A DNA stretch of 64,000 nt, taken from NCBI GenBank assembly GCA_945910005.1, contig OX246749.1, positions 27,518,843 through 27,582,842 of the forward strand. Reading direction: 5' to 3'. A model generated the notes under the pieces. It was not told where the DNA came from. It saw only the letters and a program-made list of their open reading frames with translations, and did no database searches. The stretch is from Isoperla grammatica (lineage: Eukaryota; Arthropoda; Insecta; Plecoptera; Perlodidae). This document shows positions 45,735 to 56,816 of the stretch, in pieces (positions within the stretch are counted from its first letter, which is position 1; each line of letters starts with the position of its first letter). A program made the translations under genes and the position numbers.

Positions 45735-46825
45735 ATATCGAATATCGATTAATTTATTATGATTGTTTAGTTGATTATTTAGTAAATATGACAATTGATT
45801 CATGTATTGTCATTAAGAATACGTCTGTGCGCAAACTTTCAGCTCAATTCGACGTTCGTAAGTGAGTGTTTTATCGATCCCCATATAAAACATCAATTAA
45901 TTAATTATGATGGCTTAATTGATTATTTAGTAAATATGACAATTGATTCATGTATTGTCATTAAGAATACGTCTGTGTGAAAACTTTCAACTCGATTCGA
46001 CGTTGGGAAGTGGGAGAAACATCGATTCCCATATAAAACATTAATTAATTATGATGAATTAATTGACTTTTTTTTAGTAAATATGACAATTGATACGTGT
46101 ATTGTCATTAAGAATACGTATGTGTGAAAACTTTCAGCTCAATTCGACGTTCGGAAGTGGGTTAAACATCGATTCCCATATAAAACATTAATTAATTATG
46201 ATGAATTAATTGAATATTTAGTAAATATGGCAATTGATTCGTGTATTGTCATTAAAAATACGTCTGTGTGAAAACGTTCAACTCGATTTGACGTTAGGAA
46301 GTGGGTTAAACATCGATTCCCATATAAAACATCAATTCATTAATTATGATGAATTAATTGATTATTTAGTTAATATGATAATTGATTCGTGTATTGTCAT
46401 TAAGAATACGTCTGTGTGAAAACTTTCAACTCGATTTGACGTTGAAAAGTGGGTTGAACATCGATTTCCATATAAAACATTAATTAATTAATTATGATAA
46501 ATTAATTGACAATTTAGTAAATATGACGGTTGATTCATGTATTGTCATTAAACATACGTCTGTGTACAAAATTTTAGCTTGATCGGACATTAAAAAGTAG
46601 GTGGAATATCGATTCAAAGATTCATCGATTTCCATGTAAAACATTAATTAATTAATTATGATGAATTAATTGACAATTAAGTAAATATGACAGTTGGTTC
46701 ATGTATTGTCATCAGGAATACGTCCGTGTAAAAAATTTCAGCTTGATCGGACATCTAAAAGTAGGTGGAATATCGATTCAAGGATTCCGTCCAGACAAAC
46801 AAGGCAAGTTAATATAAGCGTTTGT
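45735..46825 (+). repeat. 147-bp AT-rich tandem array with an RTE-like tail
   Basis: About seven diverged copies of a roughly 147-bp unit with CATGTATTGTCATTAAGAAT, ACGTCTGTGTGAAAACTTTC, AGCTCGATTCGACG and CATCGATTCCCATATAAAAC. The final part reads GATTCCGTCCAGACAAACAA, then GTTAATATAAGCG, which resembles the 3' end of RTE-type retroposons. This suggests a tandemly multiplied retroposon 3' UTR. Confidence 0.75.
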
Positions 46826-47696
46826 GACGGCTGGGAATCCACTGGGCTGGCCCCTAGTGATATTCCGGTCGTCTCACATGTTCTGAAGGCTGGCCAGAGC
46901 CAACGGGACCCCTCTCCATAGCGTCGGATGATCGAGTGTTTTGAACGTCCCGCACGGCGTTTGAAATCCCGCACATTCCACCGCCGGTGAGAGCCTAACG
47001 CAGCCGAGCAAGTTCCAAGTGTCGCCGCGCAGCACTAGTTTCGTTCGACTCTATCGCACGACGATAGCTGGGAAGCCGGACAGCAGGAAGGTTATAGTTG
47101 GTCTGTTTCGTTAGGGAAGTCCTGAGAGAACTTTGTGTTTCGGAGCTACATTTTGCTCGAGCATGTAAGCTACCAGAGGCGTTCTACGTGCAGCATGGTT
47201 TAATAACCTGTATTTCGTAAATCCATTCAGTGGTAAGTCCTTGTTCATCCATCTAATCTGGCGTTGAAGCTGAGAATGTGTCTCTAGGCTTAACGTATCG
47301 TTTGTTGAAAATAGTTTTATTACATTGGCCATTTTCTCTTTGAAAATAGGATTTTTCCGGAGGGTCTAGCCTACATTTTCCGGCAGAGCGAAGTTTTCCC
47401 GATGGGCGAGCGTGCGACGCAGCGAACCTCTAGGCTAGCAGCATCCGATCCGAGGCGACTGTCAGTCTAGCCTAGGCCTAATCTAGGAAGCTCCTCGGCG
47501 AGGTGGATTTTCACGGACAACCACGTGGGAATTTCCGTCGTAGACTTCCCCAGCCAGGTTCGGTCCACGAGAACCCCGATATGTCGGTACTGTAATTGAG
47601 CCACTAGAGGCAGGGCCTCGCTGACCATTTAGATACCCGAATTCGAAATCACTAATTACCCATGTGCATAAAGCCTGGTCAACTTTTATCCAGCAT

Positions 47697-47911
47697 GTGG
47701 AGGAACTTTAACTTAACTATTCAGTCATACCATATGTAGACTTACGTGTCTGGCGTGAAGCCTACATGCTTACATTTCAGTTAGGCCATATGCTAACTTA
47801 GTGAATGGAGGAACATTAACTTTACTATTCAGTCATACCATATGTAGACTTACGTGTCTGGCGTGAAGCCTACATGCTTACATTTCAGTTAGGCCATATG
47901 CTAACTTAGTG
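47697..47911. repeat. 107-bp tandem duplication
   Basis: Two almost identical copies in tandem, each with TATTCAGTCATACCATATGT, CTTACGTGTCTGGCGTGAAG and ATATGCTAACTTAGTGAA. Confidence 0.95.
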
Positions 47912-48819
47912 AACCAGTGTACAAGCCTACCAAGGTAGAGCGTTATTCATTATCCTGTAACTAGAAGCCGGTGCAGGGGGAAAATCCCCTAGGCTAAGTG
48001 TATAGTAACCTTGTATAACCCTGTTAATGTAATTATAATTTAAGCCGTTAAGGTCTGTACGATCAAAGCATCCGGGTCTGATACCCACACACTTGTAGCG
48101 GATTTAAGCCTGACGTACAGACTAGCATTCAGCGTTTAACTAGTAATAATTCTCATGCATCTTAACAACCAGTGTAAGGTGATCACCATTTTGTGTTTAA
48201 ATTTAAGTCTGTATCATAACCCATGTTTAGTTGTAGCGTAACCTTAGTAACTTGTTAGTCTTAAGATAGCAATAGTCACGGCCGGTAGAGCCGATGGATT
48301 TGCTGGCAACTTGTCTTGCTAGGTAGGCACGTAGCCTCTTCTGTATGTACTAACTAACGTACCGTAGTAGCTTTGAACCTCAACCTATTCCGTGGCGAAT
48401 GTGAGGGCGAGAAGTTACTGACGGGTACTTAGAATCTCAAAGTGTCCGTGGCCGACCGAGATAGGGAATTACATGACGTAGGGTTAGTCGCTTTGAGTCT
48501 CCCAGTGCCCATGAAGGCCCGAGCTTAAAAGCTTTAACCTACAGTTACATTGTAAGGCCTACCGATTATTCCATATTTTTCTACCTTACTATTATTAAGT
48601 ATTTGTGTATTGTCACAATAGGCTCAAGAAGAGCGAACGTGTAAACTAAATGTACCGTACGCCCATCTAGGGTAGCGTATTTAACTAAACAAGTATTTTC
48701 TATTTTTCTTATATGGTATTTTTGTCAATGAACCATTTGTGTTGTTTTCTCATGTTTATCGACTGAAGTCTCTCAAGCTGTGTCTTGTCCACCATTGTCC
48801 ATTTGTCGGCAGACGTTCT

Positions 48820-48990
48820 CTCTCATAATAAATTTCTATCTTTGCTCTCTCATGAACTGGGGTTATAATTCAACGTAGAATTTCTTCGTTCCTTCTACAA
48901 TATCCCCTACAGGTCATCTACTCGAAACGAAGTGGCGCCCACCATCTGAAGACGAGCCGCAACTTAGCCCACCCCCCATCTCCACTGAGT
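48820..48990 (+). mobile_element. LTR end with primer-binding-like site
   Basis: AATAAATTTCTATC near 48,826 followed about 105 bp later by GTGGCGCCCACCATCTG (from about 48,932). After it comes ACCCCCCATCTCCACTGAG, similar to the satellite core ACGCCCCATCCCCACTTGAG at 24.8-30.2 kb, which also follows a TGGCGCCCA site. No gag-pol follows. Confidence 0.4.
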
Positions 48991-49206
48991 CGGTCCGGCC
49001 CGGTAAGTGCGTCAGGCCTGCCGAGTGGGGCACCTGCTTATTTTGGCACGTCACACGTTGTAATAAAACAAGAGACCTACACATACTAAATAACTGAAGG
49101 TAGCTAGATATGTAGCCTAGATAAAAGTTACCATGGCATACATTTAAATAAATATGGTGAAGCATATTGGCTGTAATCTAGACATTATATAGCCATATAA
49201 CTCGCC

Positions 49207-49350
49207 GTACAAGATCTTCGGTAATGCTTCCGTCACGGGTGGGTGAGCGGCAGCCAACCAGCGACCGTGGCTAATTCAGATACCTGCTCGGGTTGGCCGA
49301 GACCGTAAACACGTCATTGATTGATGACGAAAGCATTACCAAGGTTGTTT
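49207..49350. repeat. Dispersed hairpin repeat, copy 2
   Basis: Second copy of the 16,782-16,937 element: TCTTCGGTAATGCTTCCGTC, GAGCGGCAGCCAACCAGCG and GCTCGGGTTGGCCGAGACCG are shared, with AAGCATTACC at the right end. Confidence 0.7.
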
Positions 49351-49620
49351 TGCGAGACCTATAGTAATAATCACCAGGGGCAGGGGTGACGTGACACCCC
49401 GTTGTTAATACTAGCTTTGAATGCTCAGAGTTGTAACGCTAGGGTTGCGTTCCGTTACATGCTGGATGTACTGATCCAGTGCGCCAGCTTACTGGATGCA
49501 TTCCGAAACATGCTGCCAGCGACTACTGAGCGTTCCCTTACTTGCTATCCCAGTATCTCCAGTGCACTGGAAGTACTGGCTCTTTTTCACGCAGTAGCCC
49601 CAGTAAAACTTGGAACTGTC

Positions 49621-49739
49621 ATGGCGTCGCACCAAACTATAACATACCAGTGGCACGAAATATCGCTGGTTTGTCCAGAAACAAACGAAGTAGTGAAGTT
49701 AGTAGTGAACGACAGTGAAAAGGAGCGTCTGGAGAAAGG
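49621..49739 (+). CDS. Hypothetical exon, unrecognised
   Basis: Reads MASHQTITYQWHEISLVCPE and continues open, charged and with no domain I recognise, to LEKG with a good donor (AAAG|GTAAGA). No matching next exon was found. It may be the first exon of an unrelated gene, part of the Harbinger unit, or chance. Confidence 0.3.
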
Positions 49740-49849
49740 TAAGAATGTTTTGTATATGCTATTGAACGTATATTTCTCTTGGCAGGGTGCAATTAGTGTA
49801 GGCCTAGGCTGACAGTTATAGCTTACGACTATTTTCGCGCCGTCCTCCA

Positions 49850-51650
49850 TACTGTGCTCAGTGCTCTGCAGGTGGATGCTCGTTCCGTTTCTTAAAGGTA
49901 GGCTCCGGGGAATATGGGTGTTTTTCGGATTATTTTATCTTTCGATGTAATGTAGTCGTATGAATGAAAAGTCGAAAACTAGGCGCTTCTAGCACGCGTC
50001 TGGCCGGAGCTGCTTCGCTTGCAAGTGAGCGGTGGTGGGGGTAAACACGTCATCGGTACCCAACCGCTCCGCGCTCCCTATGCCCGTATGTCGGACGGCT
50101 TAATTCGTCTACAACTCGCTACTCGCTACAGTTTGTGTTTGTACATCGACAGTTTTGAATGTGTCGAAAGCTTTTTTCCGTATCAAGAGGACCCTCGCAA
50201 TTCTGAAAGGAAGGAAAAGTCCAAAAAAGAAAAGATGATAATCAGTGATATTGTAGGTAGAGTGGGAGTTATTTGTGCGAGTGCGGCGAATGTAAAGGCA
50301 TAGGCAAAGCTTACTGATCACGAAAAAGTTGATGCTACCAAAGTGAGACAATTTAAAAAATACGCCCTTTTGAGCTATACCGTGTTGCAACCCGTCAAGC
50401 GATGCTTGTTTACGTGAAGATGGGAACGGGACATTTGAACCAAGACACTAATCGCATCGCGCGTACAAACAATGTATAGGCCTACACTGGATGAATTCCT
50501 GCACGAGTTTCGGGGAAAACTGTTATTCCTTCTTGCGTGGTCCACGCCATCCGACAAGATGATGACAAGATGATACGTTGGGTTTCGCTGCCGCCGCGGA
50601 TCATGACCTGCGTATTTTGGCTATATCAAATAATGTAGCACTATTTGTCATTTAAAACTTTTAGTATTTTAGCAGAGTAAAATGATCCCAATCAGAGCTG
50701 TAATGGGACAAGGATTTTCCACAATACTATTTAAAAAATGAGATTCAAAGGTGTGTAGGCCTAATCAACGTCGGTAGGCCTAGTGGTCTATCTGGTAGTC
50801 ACCGCGGTTCCTTTCCAGCTACCGCTTATTGAAATAACTATTATTTAGTATAAGTAAAAATAATAATAATAATTAATAACTAATTAACAGTATATAACTC
50901 CCGCTAGCTAGGCCACTAGGCTTACCGACACTTAGTAGGCCTGCAATCATATTATATTCGTATTTGTTATACTCTCTCTGATATCGAGTCATTGTTTTCA
51001 AGTTATTTCAATTATTTTATTTACATTATTTATTAATATTATTTCTGGAAACTAATTTAGATTTAGGCTATCTGGCTAACTTCTAAGGCCATATTATCAT
51101 GTAAATATAATTGTATAACCATAGATTACAATTAGTGTGTTATATAAACAAACGAAGCTCGTACAACTTACTGAATTAAGCCCAAAGATAATTTTAAATA
51201 TTTTACCCAAAACATTTAAAATTACATAGTACATTGAACTTTCGTATCAGAGAAATTAATGGCTAATTAACCAAATAATAAATAAGTGGTAATATCACAT
51301 TGATGTGTGAAGATGGGTGATACCTTATATCAACCTATTGAAGTTTCAATTCAATATTGCTGGAATCGAGTGAATCTCTTCTTTCAATATGGAAGCTTCG
51401 GTCGATTGTTGTGTTCGTATAACAGTATCCACATTTTGTGCAGTTTTAAAACAACCCTTTTAAACATTCCCAATATACCAAAAATACGTCGTATAATTGG
51501 CAGGTGTGTTTCCCATTATTGGCAGTGGCGTAAACTCATATTCGGGCCCCTCGCAGGAGTTTGTTAAGTCCCCCCCCCCCCCCCCCCTCCACGATACCAA
51601 TCAAATATAAAAATAAGTTAGCATATAGCGTTCGACTGAAACTATCTCAA
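49850..51650. other. Harbinger intron 3, middle part
   Basis: AT-rich, with no gene I can support. An 18-base poly-C run lies at about 51,571-51,588; a near-copy of the poly-C context occurs at 52,258-52,275. Confidence 0.45.
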
Positions 51651-51654
51651 GATT

Positions 51655-51940
51655 TTTTTTGGTTATATTTTGAGAACGCTACAGCATATGGCAAAAGTGA
51701 GGCAAGTGAGGGAATTGTGGTTTCGTAAGAACTAAAATCTGGATTTAGCAAAATTTCAAATATTGCGCTCATTACGGTTGACATTAGGGAAGCCAATTAA
51801 ATGTGCAGTTAATAATTAATTGGTTTAGTTTGAAATTTGAATTTGCAATCTTGCTAATCTAGAGTTTAGTTCTTACGAAACCACAATCCCTAAATTTTCA
51901 CGTTTTCAATGTTGTGTAGCGTCTTCAAAATATAACTAAA
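51655..51940. mobile_element. Hairpin MITE, arms about 105 bp
   Basis: Inverted arms share GGTTATATTTTG, ACGCTACA, GGGAATTGTGGTTTCGTAAG and AACTAAA with their complements (right arm 51,845-51,940). Non-coding. Confidence 0.75.
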
Positions 51941-52419
51941 ACACGTTTATTTGGCGCGGTTTTGTACAGTGAAACTACCCATAACTGGCAGAGGTTCTTA
52001 TAAGCGTTACTGATTGACAGCCAACCTTCTGACACCTGACCTAGACACTGTTGACATGTCAATTGTTTCAAGCCCACGCATAACTAAAAGCATTGTTGAT
52101 GGCTTTTGTAGGCCTATATACGCTCAGCCAGACATGATTTTCATTCACCGCTTGCCGGCGCGGATTAGTTAGTCGTAATATATAGTTTTTCTACGTTTGA
52201 CTATGATTTGCAAACAATATGGGCCCCCGACCCCCACACACGTCACTTTTGACCTGCACCCCCCCCCCCCCCCCCTCCGACTGCGGACCTTTAGTTATAT
52301 GCTTACCATTCAAATTGGTGAAAGGTACAGCTGATTTCTACAAACTTATGTTGGACGTTTTGGTTAACACACCATTCTGTTTTTCAGCCTGGATAGTAAT
52401 TCAAAAGCGTTCTGATCAA

Positions 52420-52599
52420 TTAAATGGAGCACACAATAACAAAAGAGGACATGATAAAGTTCCCTCTGTGTATTTTTACCAACCACACTTCTTGACGAGT
52501 TGGCGATCGCCCGTGATCCAGGAGTTTATGGAACCTGAATGTCTCATCACTAACAAGTTTTCCGGGTTTATTAGAAGTGCAGCCAAACACGCAGCAAGT
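52420..52599 (-). pseudogene. THAP-type zinc-finger remnant
   Basis: On the minus strand: TCCVFGCTSNKPGKLVSDET, then FRFHKLLDHGRSPTRQEVWL, then HRGNFIMSSFVIVCSI and a stop. The order C-x-x-x-C, F.FH, W....R.NF, SS...VCS is the THAP DNA-binding plan, but the final Cys-x-x-His ligand is destroyed by the stop. THAP domains occur in P-element-like and other DNA transposases and in host regulators. It lies antisense in the giant Harbinger intron. Confidence 0.5.
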
Positions 52600-53092
52600 C
52601 GTTATTTTAATTATGTGAAGGAGTAAATACACACTAGATATAAACAAGAAAGCACAGTCGAAATTCAAAATCCACTAACTTGTGTATCTTTGAAAATACA
52701 GCGAGTAACGTACCAGATGTATCGCGCGGCACACTACAGCTAGCCAGCCGGCCGGTGGGTAGCGGTGCGGTGGGAACCGATGACGTCACAGCTCTCTGCC
52801 GCTCAACAGTCAAATGCCTATTCACAGTGCTACAAACGGCGTACAAGCATCGCGTTTTTTGCATTCAACTTTTGATGCTTTCCTCCATCAAAATAAATAA
52901 AAAACCATCACTGGAGCCTACCTTTAAGCCTACTGGCTCGCGCTGGCTCACGCCGGCGCTCACTGGGTCCCAGCAGTCCCAGCATGTAACGGAACGCATT
53001 ATAGATCGAATTGCAACCCGGCTCCAGAAGTCCGACATTTTGTAGGCTATTAAGTACACTCTAGGACTCATGCATGGGCATTTCTTACCTAG

Positions 53093-53241
53093 GTTTGCGA
53101 CGCTGACATGATACTTCTTAATGCTATTACAAATTTCGCTGGCCGGAATCACGATGCATTTATTTGGAGGCAATCACATTTACAGGCAGGACTGATACGT
53201 CAGTATGAAGCAGGCAATTCGCAATATTCATGGTTAATTGG
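53093..53241 (+). CDS. Harbinger transposase, exon 4
   Basis: No ATG, so easily missed. After the acceptor 'ttcttacctag' it reads VCDADMILLNAITNFAGRNH, DAFIWRQSHLQAGLIRQYEA and GNSQYSWLIG. VCD..M.....I....G..HD..IW is the HARBI1 block that follows exon 3 (INVQ/VCD). The donor is GTAAGT at 53,242. The split Gly codon (G plus GT) is completed by exon 5 GDSGY. Confidence 0.85.
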
Positions 53242-53855
53242 TAAGTAACATTCTGGAACACTTCTAAAAAAGGTAGACTGTCAAGTTTTCCTACGGGTCT
53301 TTATAAAACATAATTTATGTAGATTGTGTCTGTGTAAATATAGTGTAGGCCTACTTAATAATTGCTTTTAATGCAACATGTTTTATGAGACACTGTAGAC
53401 AGTAACTGTCATTACATTACATTCCACTCAATTCAATTTGATATTGAATTTCTGAATTGATATTACCAATATTGAAAAACCCCTTGGGATTTCACTTGGT
53501 CTATCGTCCCGGATAACAGATAAGAAATGTCATTACATTATTAACATTATTGTGTATGAACAAAATACCATTTCTATGTTCCATCTTCTGTGGCTTGTAC
53601 CTACTATTGAACAACTGATGCACACAAAGTCAAGTATATAAACTTAATTTGTGGTTTATTTTCTGCATTCTTTTTGCGTTTTTTTTTTTTTTTACATTCA
53701 TTTGTTACCCTGTAGCTTCAAAATCAATGCGACTCATTTTTACGTACCATACATCCATTCCCACAAACTGGTGGGGCTTCTCTATTGCATACCAGTACCT
53801 ATACATTGTTGTGTTAATAATTACTTCATAATGTTTTGTTTTTTTCTATCCTAGG

Positions 53856-54249
53856 TGATAGTGGCTACCTATTAGAACCATGGATGATGATACCAGTAAT
53901 GAACCCACCTCCTGAATCTGCAGCAGAGAGGTGTAACGAAGCTCACATTCGGACACGGAACGTTATTGAACGGGTTAATGGTGCCATCAAGTTTAGGTGG
54001 CGGTGCCTCCGGAAGGACCGGGTGCTTTATTATTCTCCACCAGTGGCATCAAAGATCATTTCCGCAATTCTAGTCCTACACAATATGGCCACCCGACAAC
54101 GACTACCTATTCCTGAACCGGTGGATGATGATATTTGCGCTCCAATGCCCTTTGTACCAGAATTGCCACCAGCTGGAAGAGCACAAAATGGATACCTACA
54201 GGCAGGCCAACGAGGTAGAGACCAGCTGTTACGTAGGCATTTCAACTAA
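53856..54249 (+). CDS. Harbinger transposase, last exon (second Asp and Glu)
   Basis: After the acceptor 'ttctatcctag' the frame is GDSGYLLEPWMMIPV, then EAHIRTRNVIERVNGAIKFR, HNMATRQRLPIPEP and a tail ending at 54,249. GDSGY gives the second Asp and NVIERVNG the Glu of the DDE triad; HN.A is the usual end of the HARBI1 domain. With exons 2-4 the catalytic core is complete and undamaged; only exon 1 is broken. The element's transposase cuts at TIRs and inserts at TWA targets; HARBI1 itself is a domesticated host gene in vertebrates, so domestication cannot be excluded. Confidence 0.85.
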
Positions 54250-54318
54250 CACTAGGTGGTTGGTTGTAGGAGGGTACCAAAAGACTGAGGCAATTACATA
54301 ACACTATGGGTCAAATGT

Positions 54319-54472
54319 ATAGTCGTTCCTCACGTGCTCCTAAATTTAGCCTTTCCTCAGACTCGCCCAACCACTAATCACAGAGCAGTATTGCCATGTG
54401 CACTGCTCTGTTATTGGTGGATGGGCGACTCTGAGGAAAGGCCGAGTTGCTGAGCACGTGAGGAAAGACTAT
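54319..54472. mobile_element. Hairpin MITE between the convergent Harbinger genes
   Basis: Arms of about 70 bp share TTCCTCACGTGCTC, GCCTTTCCTCAGA and ACAGAGCAGT with their complements. It lies 70 bp after the transposase stop codon, so within its probable 3' UTR. Confidence 0.75.
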
Positions 54473-54644
54473 GCTTATTTTATTTGTATTGCATTCTTCC
54501 TCTTTATCTCTTTACAATTAGTCAATTACTATTAATTAATTAGGATATATTATAAAGCAGGGCAACACCAACAATGCAGCTCACTGTAACTATCATCAAA
54601 TATGTAGGCCTATCATTATTATGAAATGTATTTATATGTTGTCC

Positions 54645-54650
54645 AATAAA
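54645..54650 (+). terminator. Polyadenylation signal AATAAA for the transposase gene
   Basis: AATAAA about 400 bp after the transposase stop. The only consensus signal I saw between the stop and the convergent gene. Confidence 0.45.
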
Positions 54651-54787
54651 CTAAACTAAACCAAAGTAAACCATACATTTGACCCTCAGTCTTCTTATTC
54701 TTATTAAATGCCTGCATTTAGCTATTATGCTAAGTATATTTAAAGATTTAAAATAAAATATATTCCGGGTAGGATTGATTGTTATTT

Positions 54788-54976
54788 TTATTCTATATGG
54801 TTCTTCTTCATGTATGCTTGTAAAAGCCCCTCAAGGGCAGCCGCCACCTTTTCTTGGGCCTTAACGCTTCTTTCTTGTAGACCTAGTTCCCCGTTCCGCT
54901 ATCTTGATCTGCCTTTCTTGGTTAGCGGCTAATGTCTCGGCGGCCGTTTTTGTGGCATCTAGATAGGTTTTATTTT
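54788..54976 (-). pseudogene. Myb/SANT-like Harbinger partner, last exon, one frameshift
   Basis: Minus strand, acceptor 'gttaatatag'. Reads KNKTYLDATKTAAETLAANQ and ERQIKIAERG, then a one-base slip in a GGGG run (plus strand 54,889-54,892). After it the other frame continues LGLQERSVKAQEKVAAALEG, LLQAYMKKNHIE and a stop at 54,788-54,790. The Glu/Gln/Lys-rich amphipathic C-terminus is usual for the Myb/SANT proteins encoded next to Harbinger transposases, which escort the transposase to the nucleus and TIRs. The slip is in a homopolymer and may be a sequencing error. The gene converges on the transposase gene. Confidence 0.6.
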
Positions 54977-55291
54977 CTATATTAACAAAGAAAATTGGTT
55001 ATTTACTTTCATAGTGTACTGTACATGGCCGGGCAATATGTAGACCTATCAAATACTGGGTTTGTTAACTTGGATTAAGTACAAATTATATCCTTTTTAG
55101 TCGGTTTTGCAAACAACTGTAGAGTCACGGTCGCTTAGCCAGTTCACATACGAACACTTACTGAAGTTTACGTTATTTATATTATTATTATTATTAAGCT
55201 GTGTCATACAACGAGTACAAAAAAAATGCAAATCATGGGCAAAGCATTACTCACAAAGGGTTTTTAAAAATATAGTGTATTTTACACTCAC

Positions 55292-55445
55292 TCTTATGTG
55301 GTTGTTCTTCTGAACTAGGCCTAGTGGTTTCGGGAGACTTCCTCTTGGGGCCTTCTTGCTCTCTGATGATTGTTATTTCTGCTTCCACTAGCTCAATCGG
55401 TTCCGCATCATCCGGCAGGATGAAAACTTCTTCCACAGGTATGAT
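55292..55445 (-). CDS. Myb/SANT-like Harbinger partner, middle exon
   Basis: Minus strand, between the acceptor 'ttattgttatag' and the donor 'gtgagt'. Reads IIPVEEVFILPDDAEPIELV, then EAEITIIREQEGPKRKSPET and SSEEQPHK. It is an acidic then basic linker with no domain, consistent with the middle of a Myb/SANT-like protein. The last base A joins AA of the next exon to give Lys. The exact splice with the upstream exon at 62,166-62,346 is unresolved (phase 0 would need a donor at 62,169). Confidence 0.55.
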
Positions 55446-56088
55446 CTATAACAATAACGCCATACCGTATCAGTATCACAAATGCAACTACCTAACTACC
55501 GGTACCGTACTGTACATAATTATTAAATAATTCCTAATACATAATGTAATCGTGTAGGCTTTCTCAGCTGACTGATTTATGAACATATATTTTTGCCTTT
55601 TGGGTTTGCAGACTGTAGGGGAAGAATAAGAGTTCGAAGGACCAGCACTGAAGCAATAAATAGGTGGACTGTAAACACTAGGTCGAGTTCAGAAATAATC
55701 CACACATACACAAAATACACTTGAAAGCAAAAGGAATATATTAGCACCAATAACACATTACACTTATATTCTTGAGTAACAACGATACAATACATGAATT
55801 ATGTGTGTTGTACACATGTGAAAATGAGAATAAAAGCGACAATATTTCTACACGACGCGAGCATGTAAAAATGGACGACAAAAATACAACAATGAAAAAA
55901 TGCAAAGATATTAGGAAAGATAAAATAGCTCAACAGTCGCTTTCCTCACGCATGGGTGCAAAGACATTGGAAGACTAAAGTGACAGCTGATGCGATCTGT
56001 CGGGCATAACAAAAATTACAACACATTTGCATGAACACAGACTGTGCAGGAAAAATTAATGGCAGTTATTAAAGTAGATACTATCTAT
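55446..56088. other. Intron of the Myb-like gene
   Basis: AT-rich; no supported gene. Confidence 0.5.
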
Positions 56089-56091
56089 TTA

Positions 56092-56816
56092 GGGCCGGTT
56101 TCACCAAGATCAACTTTGGCCAAGTTCAGTTGAACGACACTAACACCAACTTTTAACTGCAAAATCCACTACATGAAGAGTGAAATGTTTTATTGATAAT
56201 GCGTTGCTTTATACGTCGATTTACAGATAGTTTCATTAATGATGTGAAACAAGATACACATTTAAATCCCATTTGCATGCAATTGTATCCTGTTAATGTC
56301 AAATATGAAGGATATTGAAGGAAGATTTTCTCAGATTGGTAATAAATGTCAAAGATATTTACAGTCAATTGTTTAGCCATTGCCTACTGGATAACTTGTA
56401 CTCTGCTTGTGCATAGTACGTACAGAAGGCAGTGACAGAACTGCTTTGGAGATTATCATCACAAATCTGAACGGTGGGCATCGAGGGTTCTATCCAACAA
56501 TGCATTTGCAGTTTTTGTTTAATCATTTTTACATCAAAATACATCTGTACCATGAGTAAACAAACATGTATACCAATCTTTACATGGATTATTTTAAACT
56601 TCATGGTATTACAAAAGGCGATAAGTGGCATTGTGAGAAATTGTTTCCATCTCTCTGTAAACAATAAACATGCAGAGACAATACTTAAGTATCCAATACA
56701 ACAAAAATGCGAGATATGTGAGAAATTAAATAGGTAAAAGTTATTATTTTTGTCAAATTGGTAACATTCAGGTTCAAGCTGAACTCGACGAAAGTCAATG
56801 CTGGTGAAACCGGCCC
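56092..56816. mobile_element. Harbinger-type MITE, TIR GGGCCGGTTTCACCA
   Basis: 725 bp with inverted ends GGGCCGGTTTCACCA and TGGTGAAACCGGCCC, and TTA on both sides (56,089-56,091 and 56,817-56,819). A 3-bp TWA duplication and GG-starting TIRs are the PIF/Harbinger signature. The interior is AT-rich, with only meaningless short frames. Confidence 0.82.

Larger units (their letters stand above)
46826..49206. other. Retroelement-like region without coding sequence
   Basis: Roughly 2.4 kb with no supported gene. It contains a 107-bp tandem duplication (47,697-47,911) and, near its end, an AATAAA word followed by GTGGCGCCCACC, the look of an LTR end with a primer-binding site. A solo LTR or degraded gypsy 5' end is my best reading. 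Confidence 0.4.

Noticed and set aside
51520..52275. Single element bounded by the two poly-C contexts
   Set aside because: The poly-C stretches are in the same orientation with diverged flanks; no TIR or target duplication supports one unit.
52219..52626. 135-codon plus-strand frame
   Set aside because: It is antisense to the better supported THAP remnant and begins in low-complexity poly-C.
55772..55978. Lys-rich 68-codon frame as the missing Myb exon
   Set aside because: Wrong strand for the Myb-like gene and no Myb/SANT pattern.
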